Numbered from the stretch's first letter, positions 18,220 to 27,752 are shown. The stretch: 64,000 nt of DNA from Planctomycetales bacterium (GCA_027451885.1 DAIDHX010000018.1:1-64000); one strand, 5' to 3'. Numbers and translations are program-made. Notes: generated by a model not told the origin, from the letters alone.

Positions 18220-19938
18220 TTACATCCGGTCGACAACGTCAATTCCAAGCATTTCGAGCCCATTTTTCAAGGTGCGGGCCGTCAGGTCGCAAAGCACCAG
18301 CCGGCTTCGCCTCCGCTCGGGCGATTCTGCCTTGAGCACGGGGCAACCTTCAAAAAACGTGCTAAACGCATTCGCCAGGTCGAACAGATGGTCCGTGAGG
18401 ATATTAGGCTTGCGATCTTCCGCGGCAAGCTCGAGCACCTCCGGCAGCCGCAAAAGACGAATCGCCAGCCCGCGTTCGGCCGGGTGATCGAGCACAATCG
18501 CCGGTGGATTGGAGCGGATCTCAGGGGCGGATTCGCCCCCCTTGCGAAAGATGCTCTGGATGCGGGCGTAGGCGTACTGGAGATACGTGGCGGTGTTGCC
18601 GTTCATCGCCAGCATCTTGCCCCAGTCGAACACATAGTCGCTGATGCGGTTCTGGGACAGGTCGGCGTACTTGACCGCGCCGAGCCCAACCACTTCCGCA
18701 ACCCGTTGGCGTTCTTCGGGATCGAGCTCGGGGCTATTCTCGTCGACGACCTGCCGGGCACGCGCGACCGCCTCATCGAGCAGCGATTCAAGCCCCACCA
18801 CGTCGCCATCACGCGTCTTGAAGGGACGGCGATCCGAGCCCAGGATCGTCCCGAACGCCACATGGTCAAACTGGACCTGATCGAATCCCCACTTGCGCGC
18901 GACCTCAAAGAGCTGCTTGAAATGGTCCCCCTGGCGATGATCGACCACGTAGAGGATGTGTTGCGGCTGCCATTCGCTCATCCGGTAGGCGATCGTCGCC
19001 AGATCCGTTGTGGCGTATGTGAATGCGCCATCACTCTTTCGAATGATCATCGGGGCCTCAAAGCCCTGCACGAAGACGACGATCGCGCCGTCGCTTTCAA
19101 CGGCCATGCCGCGGTCCGTCAGCCTGCGGACGATGTCCGCGAGCTGGTCATCATAGAAGCTTTCGCCAAGCTGGACGTCAAAGCGCACGCCCAGGCGGTC
19201 GTAGACCGTGGCGAGCGCCTTGAGAGCATGCGGCATGAACTGCTTCCAGAGCGATCGGTTTTCCGGATCGCCGGCGTGGAGCCTGGCCGTCTCCGCCCGC
19301 GCGGCCTCGACCGCGGCGGTGTCGCCGGCCCTGGCACGCTCCTGAGCCAGGCGGTAGAGGCGTGCCAGTTCGGCCACGGGATCGGCCGCATAGGCTGCCT
19401 CATCGCGGGCGGTCTTCCAGCCCCAGAGAATCATTCCGAACTGGGAGCCCCAGTCGCCCAGGTGATTGTCGCGAATCACCCGATGCCCGAGCGCAGTCAT
19501 GATCCGAGCCAGGCTGTCGCCGATGATCGTTGAGCGCAAGTGGCCAACGTGCATGGGCTTGGCGACGTTGGGCGAGGAAAAATCGATGACGATCGTCTGG
19601 AGCTCCGCCGGAGGCTCGAGGCCAAGCCGAGCGTCATCCACGAGCGCGATCATGGAACGCGCGAGGAAGGAGTCGTGCAGGCGAATATTGAGGAAACCGG
19701 GTCCGGCGGGCTCGGGAGAAGCCGCCAGCGGCTCAAGATCGAGCGTGCGCGCCAGCTCAAGTGCCAGCTCGCGAGGCGGGCGCCCAAGCGCCTTGCCCGC
19801 GGCCATGCAGCCGTTGGCCTGATAATCCCCGTGCCTGGGATCACCCGCGGGACGAACCGCCCGGGCGAATGCCGCTCGATCAACCCCCTCGGGCGCTGCG
19901 GCTGCAATCACCTTGCGCAAGCGTTCAAGAACATTCAT
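18220..19938 (-). CDS. argS: Arginyl-tRNA synthetase
   Basis: 572 residues, normal for ArgRS. It attaches arginine to tRNA-Arg and is a class Ia enzyme. Seen: an N-terminal Add-1 type domain (about 1-105), the HIGH signature as HVGH at 130-133 within SSPNVAKPMHVGHLRST, the DNHLGDWGSQFGMILWG segment, and the C-terminal anticodon-binding domain starting around YLQYAYARIQSIFRK and including LRLPEVLELA. ArgRS enzymes commonly lack a clear KMSKS, as here. It lies 30 bases after rsfS and 96 bases before the cytochrome gene, all on the minus strand. Confidence 0.97.
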   Translation of the reverse strand: MNVLERLRKVIAAAAPEGVDRAAFARAVRPAGDPRHGDYQANGCMAAGKALGRPPRELALELARTLDLEPLAASPEPAGPGFLNIRLHDSFLARSMIALVDDARLGLEPPAELQTIVIDFSSPNVAKPMHVGHLRSTIIGDSLARIMTALGHRVIRDNHLGDWGSQFGMILWGWKTARDEAAYAADPVAELARLYRLAQERARAGDTAAVEAARAETARLHAGDPENRSLWKQFMPHALKALATVYDRLGVRFDVQLGESFYDDQLADIVRRLTDRGMAVESDGAIVVFVQGFEAPMIIRKSDGAFTYATTDLATIAYRMSEWQPQHILYVVDHRQGDHFKQLFEVARKWGFDQVQFDHVAFGTILGSDRRPFKTRDGDVVGLESLLDEAVARARQVVDENSPELDPEERQRVAEVVGLGAVKYADLSQNRISDYVFDWGKMLAMNGNTATYLQYAYARIQSIFRKGGESAPEIRSNPPAIVLDHPAERGLAIRLLRLPEVLELAAEDRKPNILTDHLFDLANAFSTFFEGCPVLKAESPERRRSRLVLCDLTARTLKNGLEMLGIDVVDRM

Positions 19939-19968
19939 GACGACCGTGCATCGCTCCTCGACTGACCG

Positions 19969-20496
19969 TCACCCGCCCTGCCCGGCTTGCGCTTCGCTGC
20001 TCGACGCGTCGGTCCATTCCACCCGAGGCGCATCACCCCAGATTTCCTCGATCGCGTAAAACGCCCGATCCTCTGGGGAGAAGATATGGACCACAAAGTC
20101 GCCGTAGTCGATCAGGGTCCAGCGCCCTTCCTCGAACCCTTCCATGCCCAGCTTATGCTCACCAAGCTGCTTCATCTCGTGGTCGATCTCGCTTGCCATG
20201 GCCCGGCTTTGCCGCCGAGCCGCCGCGGTTGCGATCACGAAGAAATCGACGAGCGGGGTGGCTTTCCGCAAGTCCAGCAGCAGGACATCCCTGGCTCGAT
20301 TATCGCTGGCGAGTCGCGCGCAGATTCGGGCGTGCTCAAGCGCAATGGCCTGGCGCCTGGGCTCGCGGCGGACGAGCGCTTCGCGAGGCGTCTCGTCCTG
20401 CGCTGCCCGAGAGCTCGCAAGCCGCCGAGGACGCGATTGAGTCTCGGGATGAGGAGATGCGGGCGTGCCGCCGTTCGTGAGATTCGTTTCCGTCAT
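19969..20496 (-). CDS. rsfS: Ribosomal silencing factor RsfS (Iojap/YbeB family)
   Basis: 175 residues from ATG 20496. RsfS binds ribosomal protein L14 and blocks subunit joining when translation should slow. The domain spans about residues 55-160: ARDVLLLDLRKATPLVDFFV, IATAAARRQSRAMASEI and EGRWTLIDYGDFVVHIFSPE are the family's signature stretches. The first 50 residues are a charged, probably disordered extension not found in the roughly 105-residue E. coli protein. It lies immediately upstream of argS, so two translation genes share an operon. Confidence 0.95.
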   Translation of the reverse strand: MTETNLTNGGTPASPHPETQSRPRRLASSRAAQDETPREALVRREPRRQAIALEHARICARLASDNRARDVLLLDLRKATPLVDFFVIATAAARRQSRAMASEIDHEMKQLGEHKLGMEGFEEGRWTLIDYGDFVVHIFSPEDRAFYAIEEIWGDAPRVEWTDASSSEAQAGQGG

Positions 20497-20760
20497 CCCG
20501 TTCTTCCCGTTGAGCAGAGTAGCCAGCCCCTTTCCACGCGGTCAGGAACACCAGGGCAGACCCTGTTCAGAGCACAAAGACCCCGCCAGGGTTCACTCGT
20601 CCATTAACTCTAACGTGCGGCATCCCGTGCCGCCAGCGGCAATGGCCAAAGTCGAGCCGCGGACGCAGGGAGGCCAGCATAATGCCCAGGCTGGTAAAGG
20701 CTTGCAACCTGCCACCGGGCAACGTGCGCGGGAGCGCCAGCAAGGAAGCCCCACGCTTCA

Positions 20761-20833
20761 GCACCCCCACGGGGACTCGAACCCCGGTCCCTTGGCTGAG
20801 AACCAAGTATCCTAGGCCGCTAGACGATGGGGG
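20761..20833 (-). tRNA. tRNA-Glu (anticodon CTC)
   Basis: The 73-base minus-strand sequence folds as a tRNA: acceptor GCCCCCA with TGGGGGT (a G-U closing pair), D-arm TCGTCTAGCGGCCTAGGAT, anticodon stem CTTGG/CCAAG with loop TTCTCAG (anticodon CTC, reading GAG), and T-arm GGGGTTCGAGTCCCC. Discriminator G73 matches tRNA-Glu. CCA is not encoded. No variable-arm extension or intron. Confidence 0.95.
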
Positions 20834-20846
20834 CATAGGGTTCATC

Positions 20847-20874
20847 TATCATAAGGGCCGAAGCAAGGCCGTCA
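20847..20874 (-). promoter_or_regulatory. Promoter of the tRNA-Glu gene
   Basis: On the minus strand, TTGACG (20869-20874), a 16-base spacer and TATGAT (20847-20852) lie just upstream of the tRNA. Transcription should start about 7 bases past the -10, near 20840, giving a very short 5' leader for RNase P to remove. Confidence 0.65.
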
Positions 20875-21025
20875 AGGGCCGAGAGTCGCGCTTGCAGCGG
20901 GCGGTCTGCGGTCGTAAGGCTCTTGTCGGCTTGAAGTCGATTGAGCAATCTAGGGCAGCGCATCGGCTGTGCCAGGGAGTGCGCGGCCGAGCCACGGCGA
21001 CCTACTTTGACCGAGCAACCCGGTA

Positions 21026-21835
21026 ATGCCCACGATCGAGCTTGACGGCCGTGAATTCTATTACGAGCAATCGGGCGAGGAAGGTTCGGCCCTGGTCTTC
21101 CTGAGCGGACTGGGGGGCGATCACCGCGCCTTCAGCCGGCCCGTCCGGCACTTTTCGGCACGCCATCGCGCGTTTGCCTTCGACGCCCGTGACGCCGGCC
21201 GCAGCCACCGGGCGGCCACGGATTACACCACGGCCGAGATGGCCCGGGACGTTGCGCACTGGATCTCGGCGCTCGGTCTTGGTCCCACGCATGTGGTGGG
21301 TCAGTCGCTCGGAGGGCTTGTCGCGCAGGAGCTCGCGCTCGCGCGGCCCGATCTGGTGAAGAGTCTCGTGCTGGCCTCAACCCATCCTGGAGCGAATGCC
21401 TGGCGACGCGCGGTGATCGAGTCGTGGATTGCCATGCGGCAGACGCTCGATGCCGGTGAGTTCACCCGCGCGGTGCTACCGTGGCTTGTCGCACCTTCGT
21501 ACTATGCTCGCGAAGGGGGCGTTGAGGGGCTAATCACGTTCGCCGCGCGGAACCCCTGGCCGCAAGACGCCCAGGCGTTCACGCGGCAGGCGCGCGCGGC
21601 GATGACGCACGAAGCCGGGGACCGCCTGGCGGCGATCGAGGCGCCTTGCCTTGTGCTCGTGGGCGAGCTTGATCTGGTGAATCCGCCGGGAACGAGCGCG
21701 GAGCTTGCGGTTCGGATCCCAGGCGCGCGGAGCGTGGTGCTTCCCGGAGTCGGCCACATGCCGCACGTCGAGGACCAGGCGGGCTTCCGGGGCGCGGTCG
21801 AGGACTTCGTCACCGCGGTCGACGCGCCTGCCTGA
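21026..21835 (+). CDS. Alpha/beta-fold hydrolase (3-oxoadipate enol-lactonase-like)
   Basis: 269 residues, the usual size of a single-domain alpha/beta hydrolase. The nucleophile elbow is GQSLGG (Ser near residue 94), the acid is Asp in VGELDLV (near 214), and the base is His in GVGHMPHVE (near 242). The oxyanion loop is FLSGLGGD. The overall layout resembles PcaD/BioH-type esterases, but no pathway neighbours are present (malQ follows after 39 bases), so the substrate cannot be named. There is no good ribosome-binding site in front of ATG 21026. Confidence 0.88.
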   Translation: MPTIELDGREFYYEQSGEEGSALVFLSGLGGDHRAFSRPVRHFSARHRAFAFDARDAGRSHRAATDYTTAEMARDVAHWISALGLGPTHVVGQSLGGLVAQELALARPDLVKSLVLASTHPGANAWRRAVIESWIAMRQTLDAGEFTRAVLPWLVAPSYYAREGGVEGLITFAARNPWPQDAQAFTRQARAAMTHEAGDRLAAIEAPCLVLVGELDLVNPPGTSAELAVRIPGARSVVLPGVGHMPHVEDQAGFRGAVEDFVTAVDAPA

Positions 21836-21874
21836 GCGTTCGTGGCCGAACCGCACAAAGAGGGAGAGTGAGCG

Positions 21875-23491
21875 ATGAGACTGCCGAGGGCCTGCGGAGT
21901 TTTGCTGCATCCGACCTCGCTGCCTGGCCCGCGCCCGGTTGGCGAGATTGGGCCCTCCGCGCACGCGTTCGTCGACTTCCTCGCCGCGACGGGCCAGCGC
22001 TACTGGCAAATGCTCCCTCTTGGTCCCACAGGTTACGGCAATTCGCCCTACCAGTCGCACTCGTCGTTCGCGGGCAACCGGCTTCTGATCGACCTTGATG
22101 ACCTTGTTGAACGCGGCTGGCTCCGCGCGGGGGAATGCCCTCAAGCGCCCGGCCGCCCCGACGGAACGGCGGACTTCGACCTCGCCGCGCATCTCAAGGA
22201 TCGGGCCTTCGAGATCGCGTTTGAGCGCTTCTCCACTGGCGGCGCGGATCCCCAGTTCGAGGCGTTCCAGCAGGCGAACCGCGACTGGCTCGACGATTTC
22301 ACGCTCTACTGGGCCATCAAGGAAGAGGAACAGGGCCGGCCGTGGTACGAATGGCCCCGCGCCATCGCCGGGCGCAAAGGCGCAGCGGTCTCCACCAATC
22401 GCAAGCGGCTCGCCAGGCGCATCCGCCTGCACACCTTCGTGCAGTATGTGTTTGATCTGCAATGGCGCAAGCTCCGCGAGCATTGCCGCCAGGCGGGCGT
22501 CATGCTTGTCGGCGACGTGCCGATCTTCGTCGCGCACGATAGCGCGGACGTCTGGGCCAATCCGGGCCTGTTTCAACTGAGCGATCGCGGCATTCCGACG
22601 GCCGTGGCCGGTGTTCCGCCCGATTGCTTCAACGAGGACGGCCAGCTCTGGGGCAACCCGCTCTACAACTGGCGCATTCACGCCGAGTCTGACTTCGCCT
22701 GGTGGGGCGACCGCCTGCGCAGGCTGCTCGAGCGGGTCGACCTGGTGCGGATCGATCACTTCCGCGGCTTCGAAGCCTACTGGGAAATCCCCGCCGGATC
22801 ACCCACCGCCGCAACAGGGCGCTGGGTGCCTGGCCCAGGCGCTGCGCTTTTTGAGTCGCTCCGCCGCCGCCTGGGATCGCTCCCCTTGCTCGCGGAAGAT
22901 CTGGGATTCATCACCCCCGCCGTCGAGGCCCTCCGCGACCAGTTCGAGCTCCCCGGCATGCGCGTGCTTCAGTTCGGCTTCGGCCCCGACGAGGGCTCGG
23001 AAAAATATCTCCCGCATCGATATCTGCCCCACTCCGTCGTCTATACAGGAACGCACGACAACGACACCACCGTCGGCTGGTTCACCTCCTCTGAGATCAC
23101 CACGACCCAGACGCGTGAACAGATCGACGCCGAGCGCGCCTTCGCCCGGCTCTATCTGCACGGGACCGACCCCGTACACTGGGAAATGATCCGGCTCGCG
23201 CTCGCGTCGGTGGCCGACACCGCGATCGTGCCGATGCAGGATGTGCTCGGCCTCGATGGCCGCGCCCGCATGAATCTCCCCGGCCGGGCGGAGGGCAACT
23301 GGGGATTCCGCCTGGCCTCGCTCACATTCGACGACGACATCCGCAACCGTCTCGCGCGCCTCACCGCGCTTTACGGCCGCTGGAATGGCCGCGTGCCCCA
23401 GGCGCACGATCCTCACCATCGCGCACCCGCTCCCCCCGCGGCCGCGGAGCCCGTCCGCCAGCCTGAACTCCTGGTTCAGACCGCGCCGTGA
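21875..23491 (+). CDS. malQ: 4-alpha-glucanotransferase (amylomaltase)
   Basis: 538 residues, typical of GH77 amylomaltases (about 500). It transfers alpha-1,4-glucan chains during maltodextrin or glycogen turnover in the cytoplasm. Diagnostic segments: the N-terminal GVLLHPTSLPGP and WQMLPLGPTGYGNSPYQSHS, catalytic nucleophile Asp in VDLVRIDHFRGFEAYWEIP, general acid Glu in LLAEDLGFIT, and Asp in YTGTHDNDTTVGWF. GGGAGAG precedes ATG 21875 at proper distance. Its last 16 bases overlap the end of the convergent CBS gene. About 30 residues after the catalytic domain are Pro/Ala rich and variable. Confidence 0.96.
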   Translation: MRLPRACGVLLHPTSLPGPRPVGEIGPSAHAFVDFLAATGQRYWQMLPLGPTGYGNSPYQSHSSFAGNRLLIDLDDLVERGWLRAGECPQAPGRPDGTADFDLAAHLKDRAFEIAFERFSTGGADPQFEAFQQANRDWLDDFTLYWAIKEEEQGRPWYEWPRAIAGRKGAAVSTNRKRLARRIRLHTFVQYVFDLQWRKLREHCRQAGVMLVGDVPIFVAHDSADVWANPGLFQLSDRGIPTAVAGVPPDCFNEDGQLWGNPLYNWRIHAESDFAWWGDRLRRLLERVDLVRIDHFRGFEAYWEIPAGSPTAATGRWVPGPGAALFESLRRRLGSLPLLAEDLGFITPAVEALRDQFELPGMRVLQFGFGPDEGSEKYLPHRYLPHSVVYTGTHDNDTTVGWFTSSEITTTQTREQIDAERAFARLYLHGTDPVHWEMIRLALASVADTAIVPMQDVLGLDGRARMNLPGRAEGNWGFRLASLTFDDDIRNRLARLTALYGRWNGRVPQAHDPHHRAPAPPAAAEPVRQPELLVQTAP

Positions 23492-23910
23492 ATGTAAGAC
23501 AGCAGGTGCTGGTTCTCCGTGTGCACCTTGTCGAAAAGGAGCTTCACCACGTCCCCCACCGACACAATGCCCACAACCTCGCCGTTTTCCACGACCGGCA
23601 CCTTGGCGATGTTCCGCTCGCTCATCTTGCCCATCACGGCGTCGACCTCGTCATGAGGCGCGCACACGATCGGATTCCGGGTCATGACGTCGCGGACCCG
23701 CAGCCGCGAGAAGCTCTCGCCACGATTGTGAATCAACCGCAGCACGTCCCGTTCGCTCAGGATTCCTGTCAGCCGACCCTCCTGATCCACGATCGGCAAC
23801 GAGCCGATATTGTTCTGCACCAGCTTCGCCACAGCCTCGCCGACCGTGGCCTCGTCGTCGAGCACAATCACGTGCCGTCCCTTGCTCTCGATCACGTTTC
23901 GGACCAGCAT
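23476..23910 (-). CDS. Two-CBS-domain protein
   Basis: 144 residues from ATG 23910; in-frame sequence upstream of this Met has no CBS character. It contains two CBS motifs in tandem, roughly residues 8-62 (VGEAVAKLVQNNIGSLPIVD, GILSERDVLRLI) and 75-130 (VRDVMTRNPIVCAPHDEVDA, VPVVENGEVVGIVSVGDVVK). Such stand-alone Bateman modules bind adenine nucleotides and regulate partner proteins. The target here is not evident from context. The 3' end overlaps malQ tail to tail by 16 bases. Confidence 0.92.
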   Translation of the reverse strand: MLVRNVIESKGRHVIVLDDEATVGEAVAKLVQNNIGSLPIVDQEGRLTGILSERDVLRLIHNRGESFSRLRVRDVMTRNPIVCAPHDEVDAVMGKMSERNIAKVPVVENGEVVGIVSVGDVVKLLFDKVHTENQHLLSYIHGAV

Positions 23911-24090
23911 GGGGGTGCCTCCAGAATCTGCCGCAGGTGCGTCCGCACAGGGGAAGTGAAAACGAACGCCGGCCTGATATCGACCCAGGGGAAATGTGAC
24001 GATTCGTGATTGTCTCGCGCGGGATTGCCGCGTGCAAACCTTTTTTCGACACATTGTGAAAGCTTTTGAGCCAGAGGGAGCCAGGCGTTC

Positions 24091-25662
24091 ATGGGACGCG
24101 AAACGACGGCCGCCGAGCCAGATCCCAGGCGCGCGCCGCCGCCACATCCCCGGCTCGTCGTGGCGGCGTGCCTGTTCTTCCTGATCAGCGGCTTCCTGCT
24201 CCGAGCGTTGAACGCGTCGCAACCCATTGTTGAGAACTACGTCGGCCGTCAGATTCCCACCGCGATGGTCGCGCGCAACCTGGAGCGCGGCTCGGGATTT
24301 CTCCATCCCGTGCTCGGTACCGAGCCGTTTCCAAACTATTTCGTGGTCGAGCCGCCGCTCTATCAGGCCTGCGCGATCGCGCTTCGATTGGTCTCGTCGC
24401 TGGCGCTTGCCGACTGCGGGCGGCTCACCTCCGCCATCGCGTCTGGCATCGCGGCCGCCGCGCTCGGGCTGATTGTGATCAAGCGCGAGTCGTTCACAAT
24501 CGCCTCCTGGTCGGTGTTTGTCTTCCTCATCCTCCCAGTTGAAATCCGCTACGGCCGCGCCTTCCAGCCGGATGCCTTCGCGTGCGCGCTCGTGATGGCG
24601 GGGCTGGCGTTCCTGTGCCTCGCCGATCGAACACCGAACACGCCTTTCTCCACCGCGCCGATCGAACGCATGCTGGCCGTCGCGGGCCTTGGCCTCGTTT
24701 CCGTCGGGCTCGCCTGCCGCATCCTGCTCGCATTCTTGCTCGTGCCGATCGCGGTGCGCAATCGGCTCACGGCACGGACCGTAGCGATCCTGGCGATCAC
24801 GCTCTTACCGGGCCTGGCCTGGCAAGCCTGGGCATATGGTCTGGCCGCCGCGGGCGAATCCCGCGCTGCGCTCGATAATCAAGCGATCTGGCTCTCCGGC
24901 GGCGGACCAATCGCCTGGCTCGATCCCGCCTGGATCCGGGGCGTGGCGTGGGCCTTTTGCGTGCGCGTTTTCACCCCGCTGGGATTGATCCTGGGTGCGT
25001 GCGGACTCGCCTCGCGAATCCGTGAGCATGACCGTCTCTGGCTCGTCTGGGCGGGCGCCACACTCGCCGCCATGGCGCTTCTGGGCGCAAAGCTGCACCA
25101 CGAGTATTACTGGCTCCCGCTCGCGCCCGCCATCGCCGTCGGTTCAGGCCGGATAATCACGCGATCCGCCGAGCGCGGATGGATGCTCGGCGGCCTTGCG
25201 CTGGCAATCCCCCTCGCCGCGCTTGCGTTCTACCAGGCACGCTCCACCTACCAGACGCCCCCCGAATGGCTCGGCATCACCCTCGCGGGCAAGCGCGTGG
25301 CGGAGCTTGTGCCACCAGACGGCGTTGTCGTCGCCCCCGAGGCGCTTTTGTTCTACGCCGACCGCCGCGGCTGCCGGCTCGAATGGACGCCCTCCGCGGT
25401 CCGCCGCGCGGCCGGTGAATGGGGCGACCAGACCTCGATCGCCACCCCGCTCCAGCTCGTCGCGTTCTACAAGAGCAAGGGTGCAACCCACTTCGCGGAC
25501 CTCGGCGGCGGATTGAAATCAAGCGAGCGAATGGCCTTGCACGATGCCATCCGCCGACGATACAAGGTGTTAAGGGATCGCCCCGAGGTTCTGATCGCCG
25601 AACTGGTCGATCCTGAGACGCTTCTTCATGCCTATCGACAACCGCCCGCTGACGGTCCCTGA
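24091..25662 (+). CDS. Multi-pass membrane glycosyltransferase (GT39/ArnT-like)
   Basis: 523 residues with about ten hydrophobic segments starting at LVVAACLFFLISGFLLRAL. Dolichyl/undecaprenyl-phosphate sugar-dependent GT-C enzymes show an acidic motif in the first external loop and a later F-QPD segment; here NYFVVEPPLYQACAIAL and GRAFQPDAFACALVMAGLAF occupy those places. The last 100 residues form a soluble domain. It probably transfers a sugar from a lipid carrier on the outer face of the membrane. The 3' end overlaps panB by 35 bases, so translation of the two is likely linked although their functions are unrelated. The acceptor is unknown. Confidence 0.8.
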   Translation: MGRETTAAEPDPRRAPPPHPRLVVAACLFFLISGFLLRALNASQPIVENYVGRQIPTAMVARNLERGSGFLHPVLGTEPFPNYFVVEPPLYQACAIALRLVSSLALADCGRLTSAIASGIAAAALGLIVIKRESFTIASWSVFVFLILPVEIRYGRAFQPDAFACALVMAGLAFLCLADRTPNTPFSTAPIERMLAVAGLGLVSVGLACRILLAFLLVPIAVRNRLTARTVAILAITLLPGLAWQAWAYGLAAAGESRAALDNQAIWLSGGGPIAWLDPAWIRGVAWAFCVRVFTPLGLILGACGLASRIREHDRLWLVWAGATLAAMALLGAKLHHEYYWLPLAPAIAVGSGRIITRSAERGWMLGGLALAIPLAALAFYQARSTYQTPPEWLGITLAGKRVAELVPPDGVVVAPEALLFYADRRGCRLEWTPSAVRRAAGEWGDQTSIATPLQLVAFYKSKGATHFADLGGGLKSSERMALHDAIRRRYKVLRDRPEVLIAELVDPETLLHAYRQPPADGP

Positions 25663-26428
25663 ATTCCTCGCCCGCAAGGCCGAGCGCAAGCGGATCTCGG
25701 TGCTCACGGCCTACGATTACGCCATGGCCCGGCTGCTGGATGCCGCTGGCGTTGACTGCCTGCTCGTCGGCGACTCGATGGGCACCACCGTGCAGGGATA
25801 TGCCGACACCCTCAAGGTCACGCTCGAGCAGATGATCTATCACGGCGAGATGGTCGCCCGCGCGGCCAAACGCGCGCTCGTTGTGGTCGACCTGCCCTTC
25901 ATGAGCTACCAGTCCTCGACGCGCAAGGCGATCGAATCCGCCGGCCGCGTGATCAAGGAAACCGGCTGCCAGGCCGTGAAGCTCGAGGGGGGCGTGGTGC
26001 AGGCGAGAACGATTCGCAGGCTGGTCGACGCGGGGATTCCCGTGATGGGCCACGTGGGCATGACGCCGCAATCGATCCGCCGGCTGGGTTCCTACAAGGT
26101 CGAGCGCGCAGCCGATCGCGTGCTGGCCGATGCGCTCGCCGTGGCCGAGGCGGGCGCCTTCGCCGTGGTGCTCGAATGCATCCCTGGCACCGTGGCCGCC
26201 TCGATCACCAACCAACTGACCATCCCCACCATCGGCATCGGCGCAGGGCCGCACTGCGACGGCCAGGTGCTTGTGCTCCACGACGTTCTGGGCCTCATCG
26301 AGGACTTCAAGCCTCGTTTCGCCCGCCGCTACGCCACGCTCGGCGACCAGATCAAGAAAGCCGCCGAAGAGTACGTGAGCGACGTGTCGCACGGCCGCTT
26401 TCCCGACGAGACGGAAACCTATCGCTAG
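25628..26428 (+). CDS. panB: 3-methyl-2-oxobutanoate hydroxymethyltransferase
   Basis: 266 residues, typical of PanB. It makes ketopantoate from 2-oxoisovalerate and methylene-tetrahydrofolate, the first committed step to pantothenate and coenzyme A. Hallmarks: VLTAYDYAMARLLDAAGVD, LLVGDSMGTTVQGYADTLKV (metal- and substrate-binding Asp), HGEMVARA, GHVGMTPQSIRRLGSYKV, and catalytic Glu in VLECIP followed by PTIGIGAGPHCDGQVLV. The ATG is inside the preceding gene, giving a 35-base overlap. panC is not in the window. Confidence 0.97.
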   Translation: MPIDNRPLTVPEFLARKAERKRISVLTAYDYAMARLLDAAGVDCLLVGDSMGTTVQGYADTLKVTLEQMIYHGEMVARAAKRALVVVDLPFMSYQSSTRKAIESAGRVIKETGCQAVKLEGGVVQARTIRRLVDAGIPVMGHVGMTPQSIRRLGSYKVERAADRVLADALAVAEAGAFAVVLECIPGTVAASITNQLTIPTIGIGAGPHCDGQVLVLHDVLGLIEDFKPRFARRYATLGDQIKKAAEEYVSDVSHGRFPDETETYR

Positions 26429-26462
26429 CAAGCGCCCCTCACCTCGCTTCCGGAGCATCGCC

Positions 26463-26825
26463 ATGTCCACCACATCACACGAAGAGCTCCTGCGTAAGAA
26501 GTGCGTCCCCTGCGAAGGCGGTATCCCACCGCTCAACCGCGCGGAAGCCGAAGCCCTCATGCCCAGCGTTCCCGGCTGGGAGCTCGACGAGGACGCAAGC
26601 CGCATCAGCCGCGCCTGGACAATGAAGCACTTCATGGCCGGGATCGACTTCATCAACCGCGTCGCCGCCCTCGCCGAGGACGAAGGCCACCACCCCGACC
26701 TGCATCTCGAGGGCTATCGCCGCATGACCATCGTTCTCTGGACCCACGCCGTCTCCGGCCTGACCGAGAACGACTTCATCCTCGCGGCCAAGATCAACGA
26801 GCTGCCAGTCAAGCTCCGCGCCTGA
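26463..26825 (+). CDS. phhB: 4a-hydroxytetrahydrobiopterin dehydratase (pterin carbinolamine dehydratase)
   Basis: 120 residues, matching the family (about 95-120). The enzyme dehydrates 4a-hydroxypterin formed by aromatic amino acid hydroxylases. The catalytic signature is clear: DEGHHPDLHLEGYRRMTIVLW, THAVSGLTENDFILAAKI, with the three conserved His residues. It follows panB after 34 bases. No pterin-dependent hydroxylase is in the window, so it may serve a recycling role elsewhere or a second role such as transcription coactivation, known for animal homologues only. Confidence 0.93.
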   Translation: MSTTSHEELLRKKCVPCEGGIPPLNRAEAEALMPSVPGWELDEDASRISRAWTMKHFMAGIDFINRVAALAEDEGHHPDLHLEGYRRMTIVLWTHAVSGLTENDFILAAKINELPVKLRA

Positions 26826-26867
26826 CTGAAAGCGCGGCTCGCGCAAAGCACCCCGGCCTGAGCAGCG

Positions 26868-27752
26868 CTAACGCCCAAAAAGCGGCGGAAACAGCGGCTG
26901 CCGCGCGATCTCGGCGGGATCGACCGCCGAGATCCGCGACTGGAGCTCCAGCAAATGCGCCCGCATCGCGTCCCGCGCTGCGCCCGCTTGCTCAAGCTTC
27001 GCAGCCAGCTTGAGCTCGCCGTGCGATTCCCCCTGCTCCTCCAGCAAACGCTTGAACCGCGCACGCGACTCGTCGTTGCCGTCGAGCATCAGATGCACCC
27101 ACGCCCACGCCTCGCGATAGTCCCGCGGCGTCATCTGATGCACATCCTCGAGCGTATCCAGCCGCTCCAGGCTGGGCGTCCAGCCCGCCGCCATGTCGTC
27201 GAGCAACCGCTCCGTGCGCTGACGAAGCTGCGCAGGCCGCGCCAGGTCGTTCTCGAAATACTCCGCCAGACCCTCGTCAACCCACAGCGGCAGCTCGCCG
27301 TACGCCCCACGCAGTAGCGCGTGCGCCGCCTCGTGCCGCAGGTCCTCCTCAAGCCTTGGACCAGCATATGTATACACCAACCGCTCATTGCCCCGCGCCA
27401 GGAAAAACGCGCGCCGCGACGGCAGTTCTGGATAGTAAAACTTGAGAAAATGTGCAAACGTTTCGCGATCGTCGAGCACGTAGATCTCGATCCCGCCGGT
27501 TTCGCGCGCGGGTGCAACGCCCAGCTTGCCTGCGAAGTCGCGTTCGAGCTCGGCCAGGCAGCGTACCGCGGGGCTCTGGGGGGTGAGGTTCGAGTTCGAG
27601 AAGATCACGAACGGGCCTGTGCGGACACGGTCACGGCTGGGCACGAGGGGCGCCCCGCGGTCGATCAAGCTGTGGCAGCCGGGCGCGGCCAGAAAACCCG
27701 CGAGCGCAAGCCCAGCCAGCATGCGCAGGATTGGAGAGCGTTGGCTGGGCAC
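26868..27752 (-). CDS. DUF1570-like lipoprotein with HExxH metallopeptidase motif
   Basis: 294 residues from GTG 27752 (GAGGA six bases upstream). The N-terminus is a lipoprotein signal ending in LAGFLAAPGC, so the mature protein should be lipid-anchored. The mid-region has HEAAHALLRG near residue 146 and DEGLAEYFEND about 20 residues later, the HExxH plus downstream Glu of gluzincin-type peptidases; this pattern is known for the planctomycete DUF1570 family. Protease activity is plausible but unproven. It is the last gene of a GT4-kinase-DUF1570 unit (24 bases after the kinase gene). Confidence 0.85.
   Translation of the reverse strand: MPSQRSPILRMLAGLALAGFLAAPGCHSLIDRGAPLVPSRDRVRTGPFVIFSNSNLTPQSPAVRCLAELERDFAGKLGVAPARETGGIEIYVLDDRETFAHFLKFYYPELPSRRAFFLARGNERLVYTYAGPRLEEDLRHEAAHALLRGAYGELPLWVDEGLAEYFENDLARPAQLRQRTERLLDDMAAGWTPSLERLDTLEDVHQMTPRDYREAWAWVHLMLDGNDESRARFKRLLEEQGESHGELKLAAKLEQAGAARDAMRAHLLELQSRISAVDPAEIARQPLFPPLFGR

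Noticed and set aside
18220-19938. Missing KMSKS motif in ArgRS as a sign of a broken enzyme
   Set aside because: Many bacterial ArgRS enzymes lack the canonical motif; all other signatures and length are normal.
23476-23491. 16-base tail-to-tail overlap of malQ and the CBS gene
   Set aside because: Small convergent overlaps are common in compact bacterial genomes and need no special explanation.
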